Part shown: positions 1 through 12,775 of the stretch, piece by piece | Layout of the letters: each line of letters begins with the position of its first letter | Numbering within the stretch: the stretch's first letter is position 1 | Notes under the pieces: model-generated | The model's database searches: none | Told to the model about the DNA's origin: nothing | The model's input: the letters and a program-made list of their open reading frames with translations, nothing else | From: Anoplopoma fimbria | Taxonomy: Eukaryota; Chordata; Actinopteri; Perciformes; Anoplopomatidae | DNA length: 64,000 nucleotides | Assembly (NCBI RefSeq): GCF_027596085.1 | Contig: NC_072455.1 | Span: forward strand, 3,206,350 to 3,270,349 | Reading direction: 5' to 3' | Made by a program: the position numbers and the translations under genes

Positions 1-459
1 CTGTTCGAAGAACACGAGTTCACCCCCGAAGTCCCGAGGCTCCAACCTTCTCCCACCATCCTTCGTCACCAGCAACCTCGGCTACGTTCCACCATCCACG
101 TTCCTCGTGGCTCCCGACATTCATCCCCGGACAACTCCGAGGCCGTCGGCCCCTCGCCTTCCATCAGCCCCAGGGGGAGAACTCAACTTCGGCGCGCGAG
201 GGACATCGGCCCTCCCCGAAGCCGCTCTCCCATCCGCTCGAGATCCAGGCGCTCGAACGACGGGCAAAACCACCCTGACCCTCCTTCACCACGCCGACTC
301 TCCAACAGCCCCAACACGTCCCACATCTCCAAGTGGACAGTCTCCCGTCTAAAGAACGTACTCACCCAGCGCAACATCCCGTTCAATAAGTCCGACAGGA
401 AAGCAAAACTTTTCAAACTTTTCACGGACTCCCAACACAACACTCAACAAACGTCATAG
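1..459 (+). pseudogene. Open frame fragment, mobile-element-like protein C-terminus
   Basis: Frame 1 is open from the first base to a TAG at 457-459, giving 152 codons with no stop. The start lies outside the window or has been lost. The product is rich in Arg, Ser and Pro. Its last 40 or so residues form a compact motif that begins ISKWTVSRLKNVLTQRNIPF and continues with basic and Leu/Phe residues. This resembles the short SAP-like helical segment in gag-like ORFs of some fish retroelements. The base composition is strikingly C-rich compared with the AT-rich DNA after 460, and protease-unit flank sequence resumes almost directly after the stop, which suggests an insertion. Alternatively it could be the last exon of a host gene. 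I do not recognise a specific family. Confidence 0.4.
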
Positions 460-611
460 CTAATGGTTGGTTATTTGTTCAATTAATGAACAAAGCTAAC
501 GGCTTCATACATGTACATTTTCAAGGCTGTATCACGTTAACCAGTGGTGGAAGAATATACTTAAAGGAAGAAATCTTTCCGTAGTTTCAATCTTTTTAAA
601 GGACATAAGGA

Positions 612-673
<62 letters not shown>

Positions 674-1175
674 CACAGATCTCTTTCACTCTGATACCTC
701 TATTGTGCCATGGACGGAAAATAGTAATTGTAGTTAGATAAGTAATTTTTTCTACCGGTAGAGTAGATCATTTCCAACCAAACCACAATTTTTTTTTAAT
801 TGTCTATTTCCCGAGAGTGTGGTCTCCTGTCTCCGACAAGTAAACTTTAAAGTCTAGGTTCCGCATTTTTTAAATGCCGACTTTCCAATTGCATAATAAA
901 ATCTGAACTCGAGCCAAACCACTGCTCTGATTGACTTGTCATTTGGTTGACATGATGTCCTACTTTTGAAATCTTGTATGTTTACTTTTGGCATGACTCA
1001 CTGCTCTCTGTAACTTTCAGTGAACACATGGCAAAGTTACAAAACACAACAGAAAAACAACAGAAATACCCTATATGTTATACTCAGCACAGCCCACAGT
1101 GTCATACTTTCAATTAGATTGTCATCTAAATTGGATGAAGAGTCAAACATGTTTTAACTTGATGCCTGTTGGTTA
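460..1175 (-). pseudogene. Decayed third protease unit: flank, intron-1 and promoter remnants
   Basis: Three blocks match parts of the gene B unit. Bases 461-530 match the far-upstream flank at about 12920-12990. Bases 845-950 match gene B intron 1 at about 11820-11915. Bases 1085-1170 match the promoter-proximal block seen at 6820-6968 and 12655-12775. Exon 1 would be expected between 950 and 1085 but no counterpart is recognisable there, and no protease exons are visible at lower coordinates. This is therefore the scar of a further tandem copy, or of two fused partial copies, whose coding part was deleted. Confidence 0.6.
612..673. repeat. (CAT)n trinucleotide microsatellite
   Basis: About 20 uninterrupted CAT/ATC units lie inside the decayed protease-unit flank. 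The run is not in a coding frame of any supported gene. Confidence 0.95.
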
Positions 1176-1639
1176 GGGTAAGTCCTAATGTATACTACTT
1201 AGAGTTGTTCAGTTAAATTGAAATGACTGAAATAGAAAACAACGTAATCACAGATGTGGATCATTTCTCAAGGAATCAGTTTATTGGAGAGAGGTCAACA
1301 AAAGGTCCGAAACCCAAATGTCAAAGCACTATTACTATTAATTTAGATTTGTTAGCTAAACATAGCATATCCATTTAGGTACAAGGTACATCAAAATTCA
1401 GTTTCTTTAAGTCTTTTATTCACAGTTGGATTTGTCACTTTGTCTCAACTTTTCTCCTTCTGGAATGTAGATACTTGTATAACAAGGAAGGTGGGGCCAT
1501 AAAACCTTGTAGTCTCAGCTTGTACTGAGGTCTTATACTTCATATAAGACCTTCAGGTGTCTAGATTATCCACTAGTTGTTGTGTGTTTTATATGCTGTG
1601 AGTTTATCTAGGCATGTGGTAAATTGAGAGTCTAACCAC

Positions 1640-3450
1640 TGCAAATGAAGCTTCATTTAAAGCTTGCTCAAATGCGTCTTATTCCAGCTACAGAGAAATA
1701 TAAGGCTTCATTTTGCTTATTATTACCAGTGTAGTGTTTTGTATTCTGGTTTTGAGGTGACTCTTGTTTTCTCTGTACGAAAAAACAAACTGTATGGTCC
1801 GTGTTTGAAAGTTCAATTCCGAGGAGCAGAAAAACACCTCGTCGCCACAGCTTTTTCATCCGCTATCCAAGTTAGTTTTTCTTCAGATAACGTATGGTCC
1901 TAGCCATTTCCATTTACTGGGCTTGCTACATGATTGACAGTTACCCCATTCTGCGGTTGCCAAACAGAAGTGAAATGTTTCTTGCCCTGCTGCCTGTGCA
2001 GACTTCAAAGCAAAGGGCTGTTCAGAGCAGACACCCTTTTCACAGTCCAGAAGGCCTCACACTTTAAAAACTGTCCATTGTCTCCTGTAAACTGCTCAAA
2101 TGTTAGTAGATGAAAAGTCTCACAGAATGTTTAATGTGACGCCTACAGGTGTGTGTACTTATTCTGCCTGATGCGATTTATTTGAAGGACTGTGCATGTA
2201 ATAATTCTTTTTGATTTTGTTCAACCCATTTGGGTAGATTCTCCTTCACCCTTAACGACCAGGATTTATCTGGTTATTTGCATAAAAACAAACAATGCGA
2301 TTCAGATGATTGGGAAATACATGATTGCATTCATTTTTAAATTATAACCTTGATCAAGAAGACATCTTGGCAGTTTCAAGTTTGCATTAGGCTATAAGCT
2401 GCTTTGAGCTGATGTTAGTGTTATGAAGTTAAATGGGTCATAACTCCGTCTCTGTCCAGTTGTTTCCTAACTCGCTGAATTCTGTTTGGTGGTTTCGGAT
2501 GCTCAGCATCAGACTGTGCACATCAAACACGTTGTTTTGATTCATTATTTGCATACTGCACATAAACTGTACGTATTCAGTTATAGATATATACATTATC
2601 AGTTCTAAATGTGTTTAAAAGTAAATTTCTTTAGTCTCCCAGCCAATGTGGGAAAGTTGACATCCAACAACAACATTTCCCATCAAAACCAGACGTCACA
2701 AGAAAAACTAGTCAGAATAGAGAAAAATTCTTTGTGGTTAAATTCATGACAAAGCCTTTACAATGTGTTTCTTATTACCTGCTTGTAATCTGTTACAGGT
2801 GGATTATGTCAACCATTTACTGGAATGCATAATAATGTGTTTGCCAAGCTTCAGATCTCTGCCTCTGTACCTCTAAAAAAAACACATCCACATATCTTCA
2901 AAGAAATAATTCAAACACAGCACATAAAGACTTTGGATATGTCTGGCATTATTAAGTAATAGCTGGCGGCATATTTCTCATGTCTCACACAATCTGTCAA
3001 CACACAGACATAAAAACATGTGTCTTTGTCTCCAGGTCCCCATTTTGCCATGATGACACGCATACAAGGTGAAAACAATTCCTGCGTCGCAGCTGGTAAT
3101 GATAGTGTGCACTGCAGATCCACCCATCCCAGCTATTAATTAAAGGTTTACAATTATGCAATTATGCACATACATTTGGCAGATCTAGTCTGTTGACAGC
3201 TCTCATACTGCTGCATGTTGTAATCATCTGTTAGCAAGCAAGATACCAAAATATGCCAAAGAAGGTTGTTGTGTTGGTCTGTTGGGCAGTATCCGTATGA
3301 AGAATGACATGTTGCAGAGTTTTGAAGGAATTAGGTTAGCACCAGTTACGCCCATCAAGCATTGCAGGACATTGAAAATGTATCAGTAATGTATATTTTA
3401 TATGCCCTCTCTTATTTGTATCATCAAATCATCTAATCCATATGGCAAAC
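1640..3450. repeat. Duplicated upstream flank of decayed unit I
   Basis: This non-coding stretch aligns in order with the flank upstream of gene B. Bases 1640-1700 pair with 13740-13810, 1810-2040 with 13845-14065, 2125-2210 with 14255-14335, 2440-2500 with 14440-14525, and 3040-3360 with 15580-15850. The last block (3370-3480) pairs with 8790-8890 and marks the junction to the gene A unit. I see no coding exon in it; the short open frames here have no counterparts in the other copies. Confidence 0.75.
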
Positions 3451-3482
3451 AGAAATTCAAAGAGTAACTCAACATACAATTG

Positions 3483-3488
3483 TTTATT
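3483..3488 (-). promoter_or_regulatory. Candidate polyadenylation signal, gene A
   Basis: TTTATT on the plus strand reads AATAAA in the gene A direction, 240 bases after the stop codon. It is the nearest canonical signal I see downstream of gene A. Its use is inferred. Confidence 0.4.
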
Positions 3489-3727
3489 TCATGATTCCAT
3501 TATTACACATCACACACACATATAGTTAGTTACTAGACAATACAACATTTCCCAAAGCTTTTTCAAACTTAAATCAATCAAATTTAAAGAGAAACCCCCC
3601 GGAAAAGTTTAGTTTTTGCTCATCTCCAGTGGTTTCCCTTCTCACCTTAGTGCAGTGATGTGTGCTCATTATAAAACACAATGAATTAAACATTTGCTCT
3701 TTGAAACCTTAAACTGACATTTTCCCT

Positions 3728-6757
<3,030 letters not shown>

Positions 6758-6789
6758 TTTAAGAGTTTCTTCTTCACTTTGTCCTCGCC

Positions 6790-6797
6790 CTTAAATA
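6790..6797 (-). promoter_or_regulatory. TATA box of gene A
   Basis: TATTTAAG on the minus strand lies 33 bases before the gene A start codon. The expected transcription start is close to 6765, so the 5' UTR would be very short. Gene B has TATATAA at the matching place. Confidence 0.6.
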
Positions 6798-6814
6798 CCT
6801 TTTTCAGAATACAC

Positions 6815-6968
6815 AGCTCCACCCACAGTGTCATACTTTCCATTAAACCGTCATCATTAGGACTTCCCCCCCCGCTGACCTCCCAACATAACAGAATTCC
6901 TGCTTTAAGAAGCTCTGGATTAGGCCATAAGCAAAAGCATCAAGTCAAACGTGTTTGTCTTGATGCCT
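6815..6968 (-). promoter_or_regulatory. Conserved promoter-proximal block of gene A with palindrome
   Basis: The block from CCCACAGTG (about 6821) to the imperfect palindrome at 6937-6966 (GCATCAAG ... CTTGATGC) recurs upstream of gene B (12655-12775) and, decayed, at 1085-1170. The palindrome centre holds forkhead-like TGTTTGT. Conservation between copies suggests regulatory use, but recent duplication alone could also explain it. Confidence 0.45.
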
Positions 6969-6969
6969 A

Positions 6970-8880
6970 GGTTTATCTGCAACTTGCATTTACTAGAGAA
7001 GAATGTGTCTAACAATTTTTCTTTTGTACCGGTATCTCATCTGTACTCAGCATTGGCTAAAACACAATGACAGGAAGGAAAAAAAGGTATCTAAACATCT
7101 CTAGATTTCTAATATGATATATCATGATATTTTTATCATCATCATTTATTTTGGGGTTATATATAGTTTAATCAAAGTACAATATTTCCCTATGAGATGT
7201 ATTAGAGTACAAATATAAAGAAGAATGGAAAAATCCTCAAATGAAGTACAAGTATTTCAAAATTGTACTTGGATTCAGTCAAAGTTGTAAAGTTTTGAAT
7301 AAATAAACTAAGCGGCATTACTAAACAATCCTTATGATTTTGTGATAAAAACACCAAATCTTTCAGAGGTGATGTTGGATATATTGGGAACAAAACTGGA
7401 TATTGGGCCATCAAGAACCGGCCGGTGGCAGACATTTTTCTAAATGGTCATCAGTGGTTGGATGATGGTCTTAGATGTTCAGGGCTGCAAGCGCCTCCAC
7501 TGATCAGCGAGCGGAAGCCCTTTTCTAGGAAGCATTGGTAACCTGATGACATCGCCCGTCGCAACTACCGATTCTTCAATTCAAGAAAACGATCAAACTT
7601 GACTATCTTGAGGAAGTAAAAGTTGTAACATTCATGTAGGCTAACTTTAAGAATGATCTTTACCGATTTTTGGCTTGCCACATGACTGACAGTAACCCAT
7701 TCTGTGGGTAGCACAATATTTAATAGTTTAAATCAAACAAAGAGACATTTCCCAGATAGAAAATGTAGTTTTAAAAATGTGACACTAAAGTCATCAAATA
7801 CAGGGGACTTTAATTGTCTTTTTGTCATGCTCTTTTCACAGTCCTGTTCTAATCTGAAGGCAGAAGGTATCTGTTCCATCTGTAGTTTCTAACTGGAGCG
7901 ATTATGTCACTGTCAAGTCATGATGACGCGAAGCAGATCAACTGGTTACATTATGCATTATGTAACCTGAGAGGAGTTTTAGACAGAAAACTTATAGTGT
8001 TTAAATTATTCCTAATTTTGTATGAAAGGGTTTTACATTATGTCCAGTGTCTGCCACACCATCTCAAGGTTTGCACACGCTTTCATAGATACTGAAAGTA
8101 AAGTAATATATGAGCAAATCTCGCCTGATCATTAGGTAAAATAAACCAACATCCTGTTCATGAAAACTATGTCGTATGGAGCTATTTAGCAGTATGTAAA
8201 GCATGGATTAGCCCTCCACATATGCAGCAGTAGCCAGTGGTTATTTGACAGCTCGTGCCATAAAGAAGGCTGCTGCAATAATAACAGCTGAATATGAAAT
8301 GAAGAATTGTGCACACTACTTTGGCAGAAGCTGTGGCAAGTCGACAGATATCCTACTGCTGCGCGTTGTAACCCTCTGTTCGCGGCAAGATACAGAATGC
8401 AAACCAGCTCTAATTGCGTGTGTACATTTGCTGTACAAACTTAAAAACACAAGAAAAGTGAGACAAAGATGGTTGCTGTGTTGGTCTAGTTGGCGGCATC
8501 TGTATGAAAATGAAATGTTGCAGAGAGTTGTGAAGAAATGAGAATAGCACCATATACGCCCATCAAGAATGCTATTGGTTGAGTGACACATAAGTAGAGC
8601 TCCTAAAAACAAAACAAATACATTTTATGTATGTTTTGCTTGTCTATTTTACATTATTATACACTCTTTAACTAGAAGCCACATCCAAATGTGCAAGAAA
8701 TTAAATGTTTTTCTGATTATTGCAAATATACGTAAAGATGAATGTCTAATTTAGATTTATGTCTAACAAGCCATAGACGCATCATGTGATATGTGTTTTA
8801 TATGTACTCTCTTATTTGAATTATCAAATCATCTGTTCTATATAGCAAACAGCAATTCAAAGAGGAATTCAACATAAAAT
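6970..8880. repeat. Duplicated upstream flank of gene A (unit II)
   Basis: The region is non-coding and collinear with the gene B flank. Bases 7365-7560 match 13210-13420 (AACAAAACTGGAT, GGTTGGATGATGG, GGCGCCTCCACTG-like stretches). Bases 7670-7710 match 13940-13990, 7855-7950 match 14635-14730, and 8230-8580 match parts of 14840-14900 and 3180-3350. The end at 8790-8890 repeats the 3370-3480 junction. No protease exon and no other gene is visible. Confidence 0.75.
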
Positions 8881-8899
8881 TGATTATTTCATGATCTTT

Positions 8900-8905
8900 T
8901 TTAAT
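8900..8905 (-). promoter_or_regulatory. Candidate polyadenylation signal, gene B
   Basis: TTTAAT on the plus strand reads ATTAAA in the gene B direction, the commonest variant signal, about 400 bases after the stop. The AATAAA used by gene A is changed here (ATTATTTC context), so the site is uncertain. Confidence 0.25.
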
Positions 8906-9304
8906 AAAACATTTCGTTATTTACAAGACAATACAACATTTCACAAACTTTTTTCAAATGTAACATCAATCCAATCATCTGCAACTTCATACAATGATTT
9001 ACTTTATGATAGCATACAATAGCAATTAAAGAGTAACTCAATACCCCCCTGAAAAGTATTGTTTTTGCTGATTTTCAGTGGTTTCACAATCTGCAGTGAT
9101 GCATAGGTGTACCCAAGGACATTGTGACATAACTGTTGGGTGTGGCTACAGGTACAAAAGGACACATTTAAAAAAGTTGTTTCTGTTGTTGATAATCACA
9201 GCATTTCAGTTCTAGTGGTTTTACATTCATATTTACATATTAACATTGAAAGAAGAAGGCTCATTATAAAACACAGTGAATGAGATATAGTTTGACATTT
9301 CACT

Positions 9305-10069
9305 TTATGTTTCACCAACCAGCACATAAAGGGAAATAACTAGAAGACAGAGTGAGGTGAAGCGGGAGAAATGGATAACTTTTTCACCACTGTCAAATAC
9401 ACTGTCAACATCCCTCTGGTTTTTAGTGGGGCATTTCATGGTTAAGGTTTTTTTAGTGGTAGTGGGAATCTTGGTGGTAGTTGGGGTTGTGGTGGTAGTG
9501 GGACTCATGGTGGTAGTTGGGGTTGCAGTGGTAGTTGGGGTTGTGGTAGTAGTTGGGGTTGTGGTGGTAGTTGGGGTTGCGGTGGTAGTTGGGGTTGTGT
9601 TCATGGTGGTAGTTGGTTGGGTGGTAGTTGGGGTTGCGGTGGTAGTTGGGGTTGTGGTGGTAGTTGGGGTTGCGGTGGTAGTTGGGGTTGTGGTAGTGGT
9701 GGTGGTTGCGGTGGTAGTGGTGGTGGTTGCGGTGGTAGTGGTGGTGGTTGCGGTGGTAGTGGGGGTTGTGGTGGTAGTGGTGGGGGTGGGGGTTGTGGTG
9801 GTAGTGGCGGTGGTAGTGGTGGCGGTGGTAGTGGGGGCTTGATTATTTGAACAGGTAATATTTAAGTCGCTGTCCACTCCCGAGGATCTGTAGGTAACAA
9901 AGCCTGGTTCGCTGCTGCCAGTCATGGTGGTGATCCATTCTTCGTACTCGGACACACGGGTGTAGACTCCAGGAGTCATAGGCCTGGCACAGCCGAGGCC
10001 AAAACTCACAATTCCACTCTGGATCCACATAAAACCCTTTTTAGTCACCAGTGGTGCCCCTGAGTCTCC
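9305..10069 (-). CDS. Gene B exon 6 (catalytic Ser, Thr/Pro tract, membrane tail)
   Basis: This 765-bp terminal exon holds [18 protein letters not shown] and [11 protein letters not shown], an NIT sequon, the Thr/Pro tract (coded by about 9452-9838) and the shared tail to TAA at 9305-9307. It is 324 bp longer than gene A exon 6, almost all of it in the tract. Confidence 0.9.
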   Translation of the reverse strand, partial: GDSGAPLVTKKGFMWIQSGIVSFGLGCARPMTPGVYTRVSEYEEWITTMTGSSEPGFVTYRSSGVDSDLNITCSNNQAPTTTATTTTATTTTTPTPTTTTTTPTTTATTTTTTATTTTTTATTTTTTTPTTTATPTTTTTPTTTATPTTTQPTTTMNTTPTTTATPTTTTTPTTTTTPTTTATPTTTMSPTTTTTPTTTKIPTTTKKTLTMKCPTKNQRDVDSVFDSGEKVIHFSRFTSLCLLVISLYVLVGET

Positions 10070-12597
10070 CTATGGAAAGAAATTGACAGCTAATATTAAC
10101 AAACTGGATAAAACTAACAACAAGCCAAAGTCTCAAGTGTGACTGAAATGAATGTACATTTATGTTTTGGGTAGACAAAGAGAAACTACTCAACATGTGC
10201 ATGATTTGCAGCTCTTTTATGTAATATTGCAGATTTCTGGGATATGAATTAAGGTTTTAAGATTATTTGGTACCCATGCGAATGGGTATACAATCTACCC
10301 TGCTACTGAAATTGGAAGACAACGTACATATTTTCCAAGCTACTAAACTGTAGCTTACCCTGCCTTCTATCATCTCTCAGTAAAATGATTTCCACAAGAA
10401 GGCATTACAAAATAAAAAGACAAAAAGTGGTGGTCACCTGACACGCGTCCTTTCCTCCCTCTTTGAACCCAGCACAGATCATGTTATCTGTTATTTCAGG
10501 ATAGGTGCATTTGCACTCATTGTTTCCAACGATTGGTAAATTCACTTCCTGCAGGATGTCTGCCCTGGAAGATGAATCTGTTCAGAGATATTTCAAAAGA
10601 TAAGAATCAAATTGGTGTGCGAACAAAGACGATACACATCAGTATGCATCATTTTGTGATAAAAGTGTACAGTCTCTGAGCTTACCAAATTGAGTTTCAC
10701 CAAAACCAGTGACCCAGCTGCTAACATCGGTGTGGAACGTGCTCATCGCCGAGGCTAAGCAGACCGGTTGTATGTAGGTCGTAAAATCCACCGGGGCCGA
10801 CAGTTTCAGGAGACATATGTCGTTCTCGTTGGTCAGGAAGTTGTATGAAGGATGGCAATTGATACTTTCAAGTGACGTTTCCACTTCGTTGAAGTTTGGA
10901 CCTGTCTGGCTGTTGCGACCCAGATAAACAGTTGTGGTAAGGCGGTCACTTCTAGAACACAAAGGAAGGAAAATAATATATTTTAGTACATTTTTTCACA
11001 TTCAGCCTCCAGAGTACCAGGTGAGTTTCACAAATAAGGGACTGTTTGTACTTCAGCAATACTGCTAGACTGCACGTGCACAATCTTTTTTTCAAGACTA
11101 TCTTGTCGTTTCTATTAAAAAAAGCTGACAAACCATTTACAAAGTTAATAAAAGAAAGCTAGCAACAGTTATTCCTCACCCTGGTAGGCAGTGGGCAGCT
11201 GTCAGCACCCACTGATTGTTAATTAGGGACCCTGCACAGAAGGGACGGCCATCACTGTTTAAACTGACCAACCAGGGCCAACTTCCCGGAGCCGCATTTT
11301 GACCTCCCACAATTCTGGTGTTTTTTACAGCCAGGCCACACACTGACAGAGAAAGAAGAACATAGGTGAGTAAAACATGAACTATTATGCAACAAGGCTG
11401 CTAAATATCTGAGAAATCGTAAAAGTTGAAGATCTTTGTAATGTTGCTTTTGGATGCTTACCTGGCAGCTGTGAATGACATCCTGAAATGTAGAACAGAG
11501 AGAGAGAGACACTAATTAAGCAAACCCATTCAGGGAGAAGCAGATGATGAGGTGCATTAGTGAACATAAATCCAAAAAGAAACTATTGTGGGCATAAATT
11601 ACAGTTTCAAAAACATTTAGAAAAAATCTGACCCAATAGCCGATTGGCTAAGGCACATACAACATGGGCGGAAATGCTCCCGGTTCACGTCTACCCTGTT
11701 TCCCCACATCTTATTTCTCTCTCCAATATACCCTATCTAAAAATATATAAAGTCATTAAATGTAAAAATGAGTCTACAAACAAACAAAAACAGTGTCTTA
11801 ACTGTTTGACCAGTTCATTTTGAAGTCCAGGCTCCATGTTTTTTAAATTGCAACTCACATTTTGAAATAAAATTGCAACTCTAGCCAAACACCCTCCTAG
11901 ATCTATTGACATAATGTTTTGTCACAAATACACTTGCAAGGTATTAGTTCTAATTGCTATTATTATTTTATTTAATCTCTGAATGTTTAATTAATAAACC
12001 TGTTATGTTTTATAATTTTTTGATATTGTTGATTTATTTTTTATTCATCCCAATGTAATATTCCTATAATTAATTTCATAACACTGAACTACTCGGTTCT
12101 TCACTCTACTGAACATTACCACATTTCCAACTTTTTGTTGTTTCTCTCTTTAATTAATCATATTTAAAATAAAGAAAAATAGAAAAGACAGGAAGAGTTT
12201 TCCAAATGAAGCACAATTGATTACAACCACTCTACCGCCACTCTTGGGTGCTTTTACATGCACCCAAGATCTTTGATTACATTATAAAATCAGTCATTTT
12301 TGCTTATTTTTGAAGATTAAATATTTTTGAAGGACAAAATGAAAGGTCAGCCTACAACTTCCCTTATTTTGACCTTTTAAGATAATCTTAACGGAGACCT
12401 GACTTCGTCATTGCTTCCAAGTTCAAGCTGCACTTGGCAGGCAATATAGCTCGCAGATACCCTCACATCAACAGTCTAGTACCACTTCAACCCTTTATCA
12501 ACCCAAACATTTGTAATATTGTAAAGAAAAGTTTCTTACCTCTGGATAAGAGAATCATCATCACGGTGGAACCACACAGGAACTGGTAGAGAGCCAT
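9305..12597 (-). CDS. Trypsin-like S1A serine protease with mucin-like Thr/Pro stalk (gene B)
   Basis: Six exons join to 1395 bp (464 aa): 12540-12597, 11462-11482, 11180-11342, 10686-10951, 10438-10559 and 9305-10069. Exons 1-5 have the same lengths and phases as in gene A. There is a signal peptide (1 to about 20), Arg36 before IVGG, and a triad of His77, Asp125 and Ser213 (GDSGAP). Asp189-equivalent, Gly216 and Gly226 predict Arg/Lys specificity. Unlike gene A, residues about 288-415 are almost entirely Thr with Pro and Ala (units such as TTTATP), a likely O-glycosylated mucin-like stalk. A tail with a hydrophobic segment ([18 protein letters not shown]) follows, nearly identical to gene A. 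I infer a surface-tethered protease held away from the membrane by the stalk. All frames are intact, and the Thr tract is not a frameshift product because the shared tail follows in frame. The orthologue name is not resolved (prostasin, testisin or PRSS27-like). Confidence 0.9.
9452..9838 (-). repeat. Coding minisatellite (Thr/Pro tract of gene B)
   Basis: On the plus strand this is a G/T-rich array. The first part repeats an 18-bp unit of the form GGTGGTAGTTGGGGTTGY (six residues each on the coding strand). The part near 9690-9838 uses 9-24-bp units of GGTGGT, GGTAGT and G runs. All unit lengths are multiples of three, which keeps the frame. The G runs around 9758-9800 could form G-quadruplexes on the plus strand. 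Length polymorphism is expected. Confidence 0.9.
10438..10559 (-). CDS. Gene B exon 5 (pre-Ser loop, Asp189)
   Basis: It codes for [26 protein letters not shown] and GGKDACQ. It uses the same GGCAG acceptor choice as gene A to hold the frame. Confidence 0.88.
10686..10951 (-). CDS. Gene B exon 4 (catalytic Asp)
   Basis: It codes for [31 protein letters not shown] with the catalytic Asp, and IQPVCLA. The differences from gene A cluster in surface-loop positions near the start (RFNTS versus RNSQT). Confidence 0.9.
11180..11342 (-). CDS. Gene B exon 3 (activation site and catalytic His)
   Basis: It codes for [24 protein letters not shown] and LTAAHC. It is nearly identical at DNA level to gene A exon 3, and the adjoining intron edges are also close. 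Confidence 0.9.
11462..11482 (-). CDS. Gene B exon 2 (21-bp microexon)
   Basis: It codes for CHSQLP between a TTTCAG acceptor and a GTAAGC donor. Length and phase are as in gene A. Confidence 0.8.
12540..12597 (-). CDS. Gene B exon 1 (signal peptide)
   Basis: It starts [19 protein letters not shown] and ends at a GTAAGA donor. The 58-bp length equals gene A exon 1, and the two differ at only a few bases. Confidence 0.85.
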
Positions 12598-12630
12598 TGT
12601 AGCGATGCCTCCTTCACTTCGTCCACGCCG

Positions 12631-12637
12631 TTATATA
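12631..12637 (-). promoter_or_regulatory. TATA box of gene B
   Basis: TATATAA on the minus strand lies 34 bases before the gene B start codon, at the same distance as the gene A TATA-like element. It predicts a short 5' UTR starting near 12605. Confidence 0.65.
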
Positions 12638-12654
12638 CCCAATTCGTTAAACTT

Positions 12655-12775
12655 GGCTCCGCCCACAGTATTATGCTTTCCAATAAACCAAGTTCATCTC
12701 CCTCACTGACATAAGAAGCTTTGCGTGAGGCCAAGAGAAAAGGCATCAAGTCAAACATGTTTGTCTTGATGCCTG
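12655..12775 (-). promoter_or_regulatory. Conserved promoter-proximal block of gene B with 34-bp imperfect palindrome
   Basis: The block contains CCCACAGTATTATGCTTTCC, matching the gene A promoter. It also contains a palindrome at 12741-12774 with arms AGGCATCAAG and CTTGATGCCT around a self-complementary CAAACATGTTTG core; the only mismatch is one T/T pair. A 10-bp RRRCWWGYYY match (AAACATGTTT) and forkhead-like TGTTTGT sit in the centre. Confidence 0.5.

Noticed and set aside
8245..8612. 98-codon open frames on both strands
   Set aside because: The sister copies at 3180-3350 and 15720-15850 do not keep either frame.
9357..9850. Plus-strand Val/Gly-rich open frames of 161 and 77 codons
   Set aside because: They are the antisense reading of gene B's Thr/Pro minisatellite, and their composition is dictated by the repeat.
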